64,000 nt of DNA from Cunninghamella blakesleeana (lineage: Eukaryota; Mucoromycota; Mucoromycetes; Mucorales; Cunninghamellaceae): assembly GCA_017871115.1 (NCBI GenBank), contig JAFCIZ010000001.1, positions 7,128,001-7,192,000 on the forward strand. Reading direction: 5' to 3'. Numbering within the stretch: the first letter of the stretch is position 1; each line of letters opens with the position of its first letter. Position numbers and translations under genes: made by a program. This document shows positions 11,894 through 24,594 of this stretch, piece by piece. The notes under the pieces were generated by a model, which worked only from the letters and a program-made list of their open reading frames with translations, had not been told where the DNA came from and ran no database searches.

Positions 11894-12702
11894 AAAAAAA
11901 AAAGTGTATTACTTTATTTTTTAATATATAGATATATATAAATATGTATAGATATATATATATATAGATATATATATATCATTGTAAATAATTATTAACT
12001 AGAAAAAAAAAATATTCTCATGTATATATGTATAAATTATATTAAAAAATAAATAAACCTTATTTTGTATATATATAATAATCAAAAGTATATGTATAGC
12101 TATGTTTTATTTCATTTAAATAGGTAAACTTGAAACTTTTTTTTTAAAAAGAATTGATTTGGTATTTAAAACACCGATTATTTTTTTAGCGTGATCATCA
12201 TTTAGTACATGGAAATATTAATTAAAAATATTATTACTGGCAATAATAATAATAAAAAGAGAAAAAAAGCAAGAAAAGAATATATATAATTCTTGATTAT
12301 TATAATTATAAAATTCGCTATTATTATTATTGTTATTATTATATTATTGGATTATATTATATATGAAATAGTATTAAAAAATAAAATTACATTTATTTGA
12401 CATATTTAAATATAAATATATATATATATATATATATTATTACTTGGCAAACGAATACGTAGAGATTACTCTAGTTAGTGTAACAGAAGTTACAGCCAAA
12501 AATAAAAATAAAAAAGTCAGTTTACGGTTTGTTGAACCAATTTGGGTTTGGGGCTGATAAAAAAAAATATTTTTATTTGTGTTATATATATTTTTATTTT
12601 TACTTTTTTTCTTTTTTTCTTCTTTTTTCTCTACTTATCTTTATTTTATATACATCTATATATTCTTTTTAATTTCCTTTTCACTATTATCTAATAATAA
12701 TA
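11894..12702. other. intergenic, AT-rich
   Basis: Mostly A/T runs and (TA)n. The exception is a short minus-strand frame at 12,440-12,553, listed separately. The last 150 bp are a pyrimidine-rich promoter/leader for the MARVEL-like gene. Confidence 0.5.
12440..12553 (-). other. Possible 3' exon of a small membrane protein
   Basis: On the minus strand an AG acceptor-like site is followed by 37 sense codons and a TAA. The codons encode a polar segment (PQTQIGSTNRK), a hydrophobic stretch and TRVISTYSFAK. Its base composition stands out from the surroundings. No in-frame ATG or convincing upstream exon is seen before the neighbouring divergent gene. The terminal AA|GTAATA could also be a splice donor. 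It may be an exon of a tiny membrane protein or a remnant; low confidence. Confidence 0.25.
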
Positions 12703-13915
12703 ATGGCAAAAGGTCTTTCAGTAGAAGTTCCTCTTAATGTATCAAAGAGTTTACCTTATCTTTCACGTGCCAAGCTTGGCTTCCACTGTGCTCAATTAGC
12801 CATGATACTTTTAACTATTTGTGTAGTGGCCCCTTTAATTGCAACTGAAAATAAATACTATGTAAGTAAAACATATTAGTATAGATTATGTTCTATATAA
12901 AAGAAAAAGTGAGAGTAGAGAATGAAAAACTAAAGTAGATGGTAACCCAACTCATTCTACTTCTTTTTTTAATAAATAGGGTGGGAGTCAACCTGGGCCC
13001 AACTATACTATTGTCATGTGTATTTTTACTATAGGTGTTCCTATTATCTTGATTTATTTTCCTTGGGCTTATGAACATCAAAATAAATTTAAAAGAATTG
13101 GTAAATTTGCATTGAAACCACGTACAAATATGATTTTCACTTCCTTCTACTCTTTTATATGGGCTACCGTTGGTATTGCCATGACAGTGCATGCTAATAA
13201 TCCTTCTCATTGTGCTTTGGATTCTGAACTTCAAAAAAACTTTGGTGATGACTATACTAGTGCTTGGGCTACTCAGGTAAATGAAATAAATAAGCAATAT
13301 AATATGAAATAATATAATAAAGGATAAAAGGAAAGAAAGAAAGAAAAAGGAAAAATGAGAGTAGATCAAACAATTAAAAATAAATTATTAACACCAATGC
13401 CTTTTCTTACTTTTTCTTTATTTTTTTTTAAAAAAAAAAAATAGTGTAATTTAGCTAAAGCAGGCGCTGGATTTGCTTGGATGACATGTTTAATGTGGGT
13501 TGGATCGTTGATTATTACATTTATTATATTTTGGAACGAAAAACAAATCGTGCAACAAAATATTAAAGAAAGTAAACAAAGTCGTATCTCTGCTATGGAA
13601 GCTCAAGATAATTCTGGGGATTATCACCAACCCCATCATTATGATGATATTCATGAAGATGATATTGGTGCTGTAAGACCTCAATCATTTGAACAAGCTA
13701 GACCTTTACATGATACTTCTCCCCACCATCAACATCAACAATATGATACAAATGCTGCTTCACCTTTTGAGGATCCTGCTTTTTATAGACCCCCTCCTCA
13801 AAATCAATCTACTACTTTTGATTATCAAAATCCCTATGATCCTCCTACCGGTGGTTTTGCTATGCCTCAACCTGGTCACTATCAATCTCCTCCTCCTCCA
13901 GAACACCGTTTCTAA
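12703..13915 (+). CDS. Four-helix membrane protein, MARVEL-like
   Basis: Exons 12703-12861, 12980-13276 and 13445-13915 join in phase 0 to 308 aa. Four hydrophobic segments are seen: about residues 28-47 (LAMILLTICVVAPLIA), 62-85, 100-122 (SFYSFIWATVGIAMTV) and 158-178 (MWVGSLIITFIIFW). A Gly/Pro loop lies between the first two. The cytosolic-looking tail is rich in Pro, Gln and His (HQHQQYDTN, PPPPEHRF). This is the layout of fungal MARVEL-domain proteins of the plasma membrane; the superfamily call rests on topology and general resemblance. Role unknown. Confidence 0.72.
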
Positions 13916-13965
13916 TCCTAAAAAAAAAAATTAAAAAAATTAGTATATAGTATATTTTGATTCAT

Positions 13966-13999
<34 letters not shown>

Positions 14000-15251
14000 C
14001 TGTTTTGATTTTTTTTTTTAATTTTTTTTTATATATATATTTGTGTGTATATTTATACCTATAGTATTTTTATTTTATTATTATTATTATTATTATTACT
14101 ATTACTATTATTTTTTCTTATATTATTATTTTTATTCTATATATGTATACATATATATATACATATTTTACATACATTTTTCTGTATAAATATACTACTT
14201 GTTAATACATAAATAAATAAACAAAAAAAAATAATCATATTTTTACCAGTAGAATTTTGAGGCTCATCTTTGTTTTTAAAAAAAAAAATATAGAATTTTA
14301 CACTTCTCAGCCTCATCTGTATATCAAACATTGAAACGGTTTTTTATGATCTATGTATGAAGAAAAATAAATATTTAGTTTAAATATGAGTATACAAGTT
14401 AATCTACCACTTCTCAAGACCATCTTATGAAAATTAGTCCATATATAGAGAAGTCCAATGTATAACGATCAGCTAAAATTTCAAGTCAGGCCGTTTATTT
14501 ATAGAATTTTTTTTTGATTTTTTTAGCTTAAAAATGAACTTTTAAATAAACCAATAATATCCATGATTGTTCTATGAAAATTGATCCATATATAATAAAT
14601 AAATATATCGTTAACTTGTTAAAATTTTTTATCAATTATACTATTATTGTGGAGAAAAAAGTATTAAGTCAAATATACCTCATTAAGAAATGAATATTTA
14701 AGTTCATCTCAGGAAAATAAGGTCTGCATATAGAGAGCGATCATGCAAATAAATAATTAACGCTTCTAGTTAGCCCACTCTTTATTCACGGAGAAAAATA
14801 AATGTTTAACTATGATATGATTCTTTAAATTGATCTGTTAAAATTTAATATCATTTAATTATATTGAGTTCAATATATGGAGAATGTTTATATAAATAAT
14901 ATATTAAAATCTTGAGCCAATTGACTTACTACTTGTGAAGAAAAACCAACATTTAACTATAAATACTATTCTTTATATATTTCTTTTCTATAAATAAAAT
15001 CTTGTTTTATGCTCCTATAGCTACTTTTTATTTTATTTTATTTTATTTTTTTAAAAAAATAAAAATAAGAATGGTAAAGAGGAATATATATATATATTTA
15101 ACCATAAATTCAAAACCAAAAAGTAAAATTCAGTGCAAATTCTGGAGATGAGAGTGAATACTTTTTTTTATAAAGTTTAAAAATACAAACTCAGCTATTC
15201 TTTTATCTTTGTCATTTTTTTTTTTTTTTCATTCTCTTTCAACTTTATATC
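13916..15251. other. intergenic with diverged tandem repeat
   Basis: AT-rich; begins with ATT-triplet runs near 13,975-14,115, then holds a diverged repeat array (listed separately). It ends with a T-rich promoter before the receptor gene. No gene recognised. Confidence 0.55.
14359..15000 (+). repeat. Diverged tandem repeat, period about 140-147 bp
   Basis: Related unit starts, G(A/G)AGAAAAA followed by a TTTAACTAT-like string, occur at 14,359, 14,651, 14,790 and 14,937. The spacings are 292 (twice 146), 139 and 147 bp. A weaker unit probably lies near 14,505. Other shared strings include TATGAAAATTRRTCCATATAT (14,427 and 14,575 areas). Units are strongly diverged, so the array is old. Confidence 0.55.
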
Positions 15252-17645
15252 ATGAATACCCTTCTATGGGTTTTATTATTTTTTATATGGAATAATAATG
15301 TTCTTGTTCATGGGAAACCTCCGCTTGAAATAGAAAATGACGATAGAAAAGTATTCGATGTAGCATCTTTTGGTTATTTAAAAGGAGGACAGTTAAATTT
15401 AACACTAGAAAATTACCAGGTATATAAATATATACCTCTTATAAAACTTTGAGTTGTAAAGATATATATAATGTAAATATAGTTTTAAGAATTATTCATA
15501 TTTATTGTTTTATTTTATTTTATTTTATATTATCTCATTTAAAATATGAAAAGCTATCTAATATAACTTCGCCAGGCGCTACAGCTTTTTACATTCGCAA
15601 AGGACATACATTTAGCAGTGTTTTTACTGAAGATAGCATACGACCAGTGATAGATGGACCATTTTGCTTTTTAGAAAATAGTTTTGTAAAAGATGAAATT
15701 GAAGATCAACTAGCCATTGTAAAGGAACTACCTGATGATAATTCTAAACCGTAAATAAATATTATATTTATTAAAAAAAAAAACAGTATAAAAATCATTG
15801 GACTAAAATTATTATTCTTATATATCATTATTATTAACACTTTAGCTGGGAAACAACTATCACAGTAGGAGAGGGTGAAGAAGGTATATGGGAAGTTTTA
15901 TATGTTAATTGTAAGGATTCTTTAGTTTCTTTTAAAGTAAGTTATCACAATAAGTAGACATCATACATGAATATTTTAAAGATTTTTTTATTAATATAAA
16001 TATCATATATATATATAACATCATATTATGTTAGTTAACAGTAACTCAAGTGAATCCTGGAAATAGCCATTTATCTGCTGGCGATTCTCCTTTACCTTTT
16101 GTATATGGTTTGTCTGCAGTAGCCTATATTATAGTAGCTATTTATTGGGCTAGTCTATTAACTAAAGGAAATGATACAAAAGTATTTCGTGCCCATTGGT
16201 TAATGTAAGTTATTGATAACAAACTGTAATTGGATCATTTATCAATTTAAAAAATAGCAGTAAAAATAAAAAGTGCATTATTAATTATTTCTGTGATCAT
16301 TTTATTTTATATTTTATAAATGTGTAGGTTAATACTAGTGATCATCATCGTTATAAACAAGGCTTTACAATCGGTAATATTTTATTCATATATCTTTTTT
16401 TTATTATATCAGTTATTAAATTTTAATTAATATCGTTCTTAGGCAAAATATCATTACATGAAAATTGGTGTATTATCCGAGGGCTGGAGTATTGGTTTTT
16501 ATATATTTGCATCGTAAGGATTTTTTTATTTATTGTTGTTGAACTTTTTATAAATGTGATTATTTATTATATGCTGACATAATCATATTATATTTATGTT
16601 TTTTATAGTATTAGAGGACTTCTTAGTATAATAATTATTGGTAATATATTTTTATACACGAAAAGAGATCAAAGCATCATATTTTCATTAATCAAATAAT
16701 GATAACAAGCAAATTATTATACATTATATATGCATTTATTCATTTTTTTATTCCCAACTATGTATATATCTATTAGTGTTACTTGCTTCTGGCTGGATGT
16801 TTATAAAGCCATTTCTATCATCTAAAGATAAAACTATCATCTCAATTGTTGTTCCACTACAGATCTTAGCTAACGTAGCTAAAGCAATAGGAAACGAAGC
16901 TGCAATGGGTTCAGTTGATTGGCCTTTTTGGGTAAAAATAAAAAATCAAAATAGGTAACCCGTATTACTTATTATGAAGAATTTGATACTAACTACATTA
17001 ATATATATAGAATTCACTGTTTCCTTTGATTGATTTAGTTGCCTGTGGTATTATTCTTTGGACAATTCTACAAACAAGAAAAACTCTAAGCGCTGGAACA
17101 TCTGCTGATGGCAAAGGTATAATAATATACATAATTACTATATAAAATAATTAACAGTGATAAAAACATTAATATTATTACATTTGGTTATATTCATCAT
17201 TTCTTTCGTTATTATCATTATTATTACTATTTTTTTTAGAAAATGATATTCTTAATAAATACAGGTTATGGTCATCCTTTTATCTTGTCACATTGGTCTA
17301 CATTTATATCACTCGCATTATTGTTCAGCTCTTACAAGCGGCATTACCATTTCAATACGTTACTTGGTTAGGAGAAGCTGTTAATGAAACAGCAACTTTA
17401 TTATTTTATATATTTATTGGGTAATATATATGTATATAAATAATTTAATTATAAATATCATCGCCCTCATATTTTTTTTATTACTATTATTCTTATTGGT
17501 CTTGTATAGATGGAAGTTTAGACCTTATGCTAATAATCCCTATATGCAAATTGCTACAGATGAAATAGATGATGAAGAAGAAACAGATTATACTACCATT
17601 AATCAAGGATCAGTTAGGTTACAGTCACTATCCAGAAGAGAATAA
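15252..17645 (+). CDS. GOST-family / lung seven-transmembrane receptor homologue (PTM1/TMEM87-like)
   Basis: Eleven exons: 15252-15419, 15554-15750, 15846-15936, 16035-16204, 16328-16373, 16443-16513, 16609-16640, 16777-16931, 17011-17116, 17240-17420, 17510-17645. They sum to exactly 451 codons (450 aa). An N-terminal signal peptide (LLWVLLFFIW) precedes a luminal domain of about 150 residues. Seven membrane segments follow, the first being VYGLSAVAYIIVAIYWASLL, and then an acidic cytosolic tail. KIGVLSEGWSIGFYIF and the Trp-rich loops are typical of the family. Exon 7 is only 32 nt. GOST proteins act in Golgi/endosome trafficking; which branch this belongs to is not resolved. Confidence 0.85.
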
Positions 17646-18163
17646 TATTGGTTATATTTCTATTTATATAATATATCATCATAAATGTATTTTACAAATA
17701 TTATAGTTTTTTGGTTTGTTTGTTTTTTTAAAAAAAATATATTATTGTATATTATATTTTCTTATTAATTTTATTATATTTCTATACTTTTACTTATAAA
17801 TAGTACTAATAAATAAATCTCAACCCTGAGATACCAAGTTTGATGCTTCTTGCTCAAAAAAAAAAAACACTTGGAATTTTCATAACTATGCAAAAATTAA
17901 AATCAGGATTTTCTATCCATTTTCTATTTGTTTTTTAAAAAAAAAATCTAGTTGCAAAATAAAGTGAAATAAAAAATCCTTTTTTTGTTAAACATAAATT
18001 CAAAGCATCATATATTGTTTTTTTACAATCTCTTTAATTTTTATTAAATAAACTAATATATATACATATATATATAGCAACAGTAATAATAAAAAAGATA
18101 AAAATTAATAATATCAAAAGGCTTTTATATAATAATTATAATAATGAATAATAATAAAAAGAA

Positions 18164-18198
<35 letters not shown>

Positions 18199-18244
18199 AT
18201 ATAAATTACATAGTATAAAAAAATAGAAATAAAAAATAAAACCC
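17646..18244. other. convergent intergenic region
   Basis: Lies between the ends of the receptor gene (plus) and MetH (minus). It holds the 3' ends of both and ATA-triplet runs near 18,160-18,195. No gene seen. Confidence 0.6.
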
Positions 18245-21200
18245 TTAAGTATCATAGGCAAGAATTGTATTTAACCAAGTTTCTACTTGAGATACTTCCA
18301 TTCCTTTACGAGCGGCATAATCTTCAATTTGATCTTTTTCGATCTTTCCAACAGCAAAATAAGTACTCTTTTCATGACCAAAGTATAAACCACTAACACT
18401 AGCAGGTGGATTCATGGCTAATGAGTCCGTTAAAGTGATATTGGTTAATTCAGCAATATTGCCCAATTCCCACATTGTTTTCTTTTCTGTATGGTCGGGT
18501 TGAGAAGGATAACCAGGAGCAGGACGAATACCTTGATAGCGGATAGCAAACAAATCAGCAGATGATAATGTTTCATCAGAAGCATAACCCCAATCATCTT
18601 TACGTACTTCTTCGTGTAATATTTCAGCAAATGCTTCGGCTAAACGATCTGCTAATGCTTTAGCCATAATGGAGTTATAATCATCTTGATCATCATCATA
18701 TTTCTTTACCATTTCATCACATCCAAAACCAGTACTAACTGCAAACATACCAAGATAATCAGCAATATTACTTGATCTAGGTGCTATAAAGTCAGATAAA
18801 CAATAATAAGGTTCATCAGTTTCCTTTTCAGATTGTTGACGTAAACCATAGAATGTGGCTTTCACATTTTCTCTAGATTCATCTTCGTAAATTTCAATAT
18901 CATCACCAACAGAGTTAGCAGGATAAAAACCAACAACACCACGAGCTGTTAATAATTTTTTATCAATAATTTCTTTCAGCATGGCTTGAGCATCATCAAA
19001 TAAGCGTTTTGCTTCAGGTCCTACAGCTTCATCATCAAAAATCTTTGGGTAGCCACGATTAGGATAACGACCACGTAATTGGAAGACTTGGAAAAATGGA
19101 TTCCAATCAATACGATCCAATAATTTTGATAAAGGATAATCATCATATACCTTTGTACCCAAGAATTTTGGTTTACCAACAGGAGGTGTAGCTGCCCAAT
19201 CAATTTGTAATCTTTTGTCGCGAGCTGCAGATAAAGACAGCATACGCTTTTCTTCCAAACCTTCATAATATTCTTCACGTAATTCATCATATTCTTCCTT
19301 GATATCATCAGCAAAATCTTCTTTTAATCTATCATCTAATAAACTAGCTGCTACAGGCACACTACGAGAAGCATCCAATACATAAACAACGGGTGCTTGG
19401 TATTGAGGAGCGATTTTGACAGCTGTATGCATTTTACTTGTTGTGGCCCCACCAATCAAAATAGGTAATTTCAAACCAGCTTTTTGAAATTCTTTTGCGA
19501 CAATAACCATTTCTTCTAATGAAGGAGTAATTAATCCAGATAATCCAACAATATCAGCCTTTTCTTCAATAGCAGTTTTAATAATTTTATCACATGGCAC
19601 CATAACACCCATATCAATGACACGATAATTATTACAACCAAGAACAACACCACAAATGTTTTTACCAATATCATGAACGTCACCTTTTACTGTAGCCATT
19701 ACAATTGTTCCATTACCTTTAATTTCAGTAGCGCCTGTTAATTTCATATCTTCTTCTTTTTCAATTTTAATATATTCTACTAAATGTGCAACAGCCTTTT
19801 TCATAACACTAAAATAAAAAATAAAATAAAAAATGAATAAACTACGTCTATTTTTTTTTTATATTATATATAATTTATTATTTATCAACTCACCGAGCAG
19901 ATCGAATAACTTGAGGCAAGAACATTTTTCCTTTACCAAAGAGATCACCAACTACATTCATACCATCCATCAAAGGTCCTTCAATAACGTTAAGAGCACG
20001 TGGATATTTTTCTTTGTTTGAACGGGCTTCTTCAGTATCTTCCAAGATAAACTTCATAATACCTTTTACTAAAGCATGAGTAATACGTTCATTGACGGGC
20101 CAGGTTCTCCATTCTTCTAAATCTTCGTCTTTTTTAGCATCCTTTGAATGAGCCTTAGCATATTCTAATAATTTTTCTGTTACATCAGGGTCACGATTCC
20201 AAACAGCATCTTCACAGAGCTGTAATAAATCTTTAGGGATATCATCATAGACAGTTAAGAACCCAGCATTTACAATACCCATATCCATACCAGCCTTCAC
20301 AGTGTGGAACAAGAATACAGAGTGCATAGCTTCACGAACTTTATCCATACCTATTACAAATAATATATAGATAGAAAGAAAGATAAACATTAATTATCAT
20401 ACTATTTCATCCTATATATATATATATATATATAACTTACCACGGAACGCAAAAGATAAATTCGAGACACCACCACTGATTTTTGCACCAGGTAAATTTT
20501 TCTTAATACCATAACATGCATTAATAAATTCTACAGCATAATTATTATGCTCCTCTATAAAATCACAAATAAAAAAGTAAAATAAGGTTAATATCTAAAA
20601 TTAATAATCATGGCATATTTACTTAATATTAAATATTTGAAAAATTACCCATCCCAGTAGCAATTGTAAGAATGTTAGGATCAAAGATAATATCTTGTGG
20701 GTTAAATCTATAATTAGTATATATATAATTAATAAATATTGTAATTGCTAAGGATTTCATAAAAAAAAATCCTATTAAATATAATTAGGCTGGACTTACC
20801 CAACTCTATTCACCAAAATATTATAAGAACGAGTACAAATTTCAAGTTTACGATCTGCTTCTGCTGCTTGACCTACTTCATCAAACTATATGTATAAGAA
20901 AAATAAAAAGATAGAAAAAAAAGAAAATTAAGGATGGAAGTTAACCCACAGTCTAAAAACACTACACATATATACAAATTTTTATATCCGATGAAATTTT
21001 ACATTATTATTATCATTATTAACTTACAGCCATAACAACCACAGCAGCACCAAAACGCTTAATCAATTTAGCCTTTTTAATAAAATCATCTTCGCCTTCC
21101 TTTAAAGAGATAGAGTTGACAACGCATTTACCTTGAGCGCATTTCAAACCAGCTTCAATAACAGCAAAATTAGAAGAGTCAATCATTAAAGGTACACGAG

Positions 21201-23287
21201 CACAATCAGGATCAGAGGCTACTAAATTAAGGAATCGGGTCATAGCAGCTTTACCATCCAACAAACCTTCATCAAAATTGCAATCAACAATTTGAGCACC
21301 ATTTTCTACTTGAGCACGAGCAATGGCTAAAGCATCTTCAAATTCACCCTTTAAAATATGACGACAGAATTTTCTGGAACCAGCAACATTACATCTTTCA
21401 CCAACATTGACAAAACCAGTGGTTGAATTAACAGTAAGAATTTCTAATCCAGATAGTACCATTTCATTCACTTTATCAGTTGGTTTAGGACGAGGTGGGT
21501 ATTTACGACAAACTTCTGCAACAGCCTATGTATGAAAGAAAAAAAGAAAAGAATAAGATAAAATAAATTAAAAAAGAACAATACCATTATTAATATCATT
21601 ATTATTTAAAAAAATAAAAAATAGAAAGTAGAAATAAAATATTAATACCTTTATATGATCAGGCGTTGTACCACAACAACCACCAACAATGGTAACTAAT
21701 CCTTCTTTAGCAAAAGGTTCAACGTTAATGGCCATTTGAGCAGGGCTTTCATCATATTCACCCATAGCATTAGGGAGACCCTAATAATAAAAAAATAAAA
21801 TAAAATAAAATAAAACAAAAAACACCAAATAATAAGTTTAATATTTATGTTGATTATTAATATATATTTTTTCTATTCCATTTTTACTAATATTATTATC
21901 TTTAAAAAAAAAAAAAAAAACTTACAGCATTAGGATAACAAATAATATGAGCGTCGGTGAATCTACTAATATTTTGAATAAAAGGTTTCATTTGAGGAGC
22001 TCCAAGAGCACAATTAAGACCAATAGCTATAGGAGCGGCGTGATTAAGAGATGTTACAAAAGCTTCACCAGTTTGACCAGATAAGGTACGACCACTTTGA
22101 TCTACAATTGTACCAGAAATAAAAATAGGTACTTTTGGACGTCTATTAAAATAAGTATATATATATATATATTAATACATATTTAATATAAAATAATAGT
22201 TAAAATAATAACATTATTAAAATAATAACGTACTGATCTTCTTCCATGACAACATCAATAGCATATACAGCAGCTTTAGCATTTAAAGTATCAAAAATTG
22301 TTTCAACAAGTAAAATATCAGCACCACCATCTAATAAACCACGAACTTGTTCAGCATAAGCTTCTACCAATTCATCAAACGTTACGTTACGATAAGCAGG
22401 ATTTTCAACAGAAGGAGAAATAGAAGCGGTACGATTTGTGGGACCAATAGCACCACATACAAATCTAGGAATACCGGTTTCATCCCATACCTATTATAGT
22501 TCAAATTTAAATAATAACAATATATAGATATATCATGACTAAGAATTAAAATAATAATAATAAAAGGTACGAAATTATCTATTATCATCAAAGCAAACTT
22601 ACATCAAGACATGCTTTTTTTGCAAGGGCAGCACCTTCTTTATTCAATCTATAAGCATAATCTTCTAAAGCGTAATCTAATTGAGCAATGGATGTAGAAC
22701 TGAAAGTATTTGTTTCGACCATATCTGATCCAGCTTCTAAATATTGACGATGAATGTCATAAATAGCGTCAGCTTTTGTTAAAGTTAACAAGTCGTTATT
22801 TCCACGAAGATCCTTTTTCCAATCCTTAAATTCTTCGCCTATATAATATAATATAATATATGTGTATATACATGTATACTGATTGGATTAATATTATTTT
22901 AATTTAAAAAGGTATATTAAATATCCATATATATATATATATATATATATTTATAAGCTGTTTATCTTTTTATTTTAAAAATAGAGTTAAGGAACATACC
23001 ACGAAAATCACTTTCTTGTAACTTGAGTCTTTGAACCATAGTACCCATAGCACCATCAAGAAACATTATACGTTTCGATAACGTATCTTCTAAATAAGCA
23101 AATATATCTATTATATAAGAATATCATATGAAAAATGAAAAATTAAAAAAGGTCAATAAAATAGGAAAGATAACAATATCTATGAACTTATTTTCCATTA
23201 TTCTATCTCTCTTATTTTTTCTAATATATTGGTCGATTAATTTCCCATATCTATTTTATTAATAAGTATACCTATTTTTTCAGGCAT
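18245..23287 (-). CDS. metH: Cobalamin-dependent methionine synthase
   Basis: Transfers a methyl group from 5-methyltetrahydrofolate to homocysteine through B12. Twelve exons (minus): 23272-23287, 23000-23107, 22603-22838, 22234-22490, 21926-22142, 21649-21780, 21028-21525, 20800-20885, 20649-20707, 20441-20554, 19894-20350, 18245-19808. They total 3,744 nt, 1,247 aa, close to bacterial MetH (1,227). The homocysteine domain (1-330) has its zinc cysteines at Cys250 (GLNCALG) and Cys313-Cys314 (GGCCG). The pterin domain covers about 350-620 ([17 protein letters not shown] and MIDSS region). The cap helices are at 665-725. The B12 site is DVHDIGKN with the ligand His near 772. The reactivation domain covers 900-1247 ([17 protein letters not shown]). 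All cofactor residues checked are present, so it should be active. The first exon is only 16 nt. Confidence 0.97.
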
Positions 23288-24474
23288 ATTTTATGATTTA
23301 ATTAAATATTCAAATCAAAAAGTGAAAAAAATAATAATAATAAAGTAAAAGAAAAGAAAAAGAGGTGAAGAAAAAAAAAAAATTAAGATTTATATTTTCA
23401 ATTCTGTCATCTATAAAATTAGCCAATTATATTTTTAGATCATTTTTTATCAAAAATTTAAGTCCCGATATAATTTTATGCTCAAGTATATAAATGCGAT
23501 TTTGTATCTAACCCAAAATTTGGTCACTATTTTTTATTTTATTGTATATGTATATACATATCTCATGGGGGTAAAAAAAAATAAAAATGAATTTTTTTCA
23601 AACGAAAGCATAATTATATATTTATGATTTTTATGAATATCATAACATAATGAATATTTTAAATGTCAAAGACATTAATTTTACTCGTCGCGCAAATATC
23701 TAAAAAATCATAATAACATTTTTATTTCGTACTAACATATCATTTTTAAAGTGTATGTATTAAAATGTCAACAATAAATGAACATTAATATATAGATAGT
23801 ATTTATTTCGAGTAAATATATTGATGATATCTTTTTTTTGTAACCTACATTTACTTAAAATGGTAATTGAAAATTGGTCAACAGATCAATTCGGCATAAA
23901 ATTTATTAAACCAGCTGTATTTTTTTTTTCCTTGTATTGTTTATTGGCTAATAAATCCGGATGTATATAGTCTCATTATAGCCATATAAAAATGGTAAAT
24001 ATTTCTTTATATTCATGTTAGATTATTTTATAAAAATAATTAAAAAAAATAACAAATTGGTATAGTGTTCATCTTTACCAATTTTTTATTTTTTTTTATA
24101 TCCAAACATATTGACTTGTTATATTAATTTGCATGCTATTATTTTTCGTAGGTAAAAAAAGATAAACCGAAAATATGTGTTGGTAAACATTAAAATATAT
24201 GATAAAAATATATGATATTCTTATTTATTATTAATCTAAACCATATACAGCATTTATTTTTTTTTAAAAAAAATAGATACTTAATAAATTAATATATATG
24301 CATTTTTGATTTTTATAATTTTTATTTTTATGAAAAAAAAAAAAAAAAATAAGAATAAGAATAATAATAGTAAACAAGAAAAAGAAAAAGAGAAGGCAGT
24401 AAAGAATAAATAAAAATATGAATAGCAATAGATAGGGCGAAAGTATGAAATAATTATAATAAAGAGGATGCACT

Positions 24475-24515
<41 letters not shown>

Positions 24516-24594
24516 TGTGTGTGTAAAGGAGAAAGAGATGGAGAAAGTTGTCATCACACTTTTATGAGTTGGAAAAGCTGCTATAAACAAAAAC
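23288..24594. other. intergenic, AT-rich, no gene seen
   Basis: About 1.3 kb between the MetH start and the NOT4 stop, so it should hold the MetH promoter and the NOT4 3' UTR. Both strands show only short frames of Phe/Lys/Ile-rich translation, plus a (TA)n run at about 24,480-24,506. No repeat or relic recognised. Confidence 0.55.

Noticed and set aside
12893..13369. Minus-strand frame of 158 codons over the MARVEL-like gene
   Set aside because: Antisense shadow covering an intron, an exon and the next intron of the plus-strand gene.
24264..24481. Two overlapping minus-strand frames rich in Phe, Leu and Ile
   Set aside because: They are translations of A-rich DNA downstream of NOT4, with no start context or domain and homopolymer composition.
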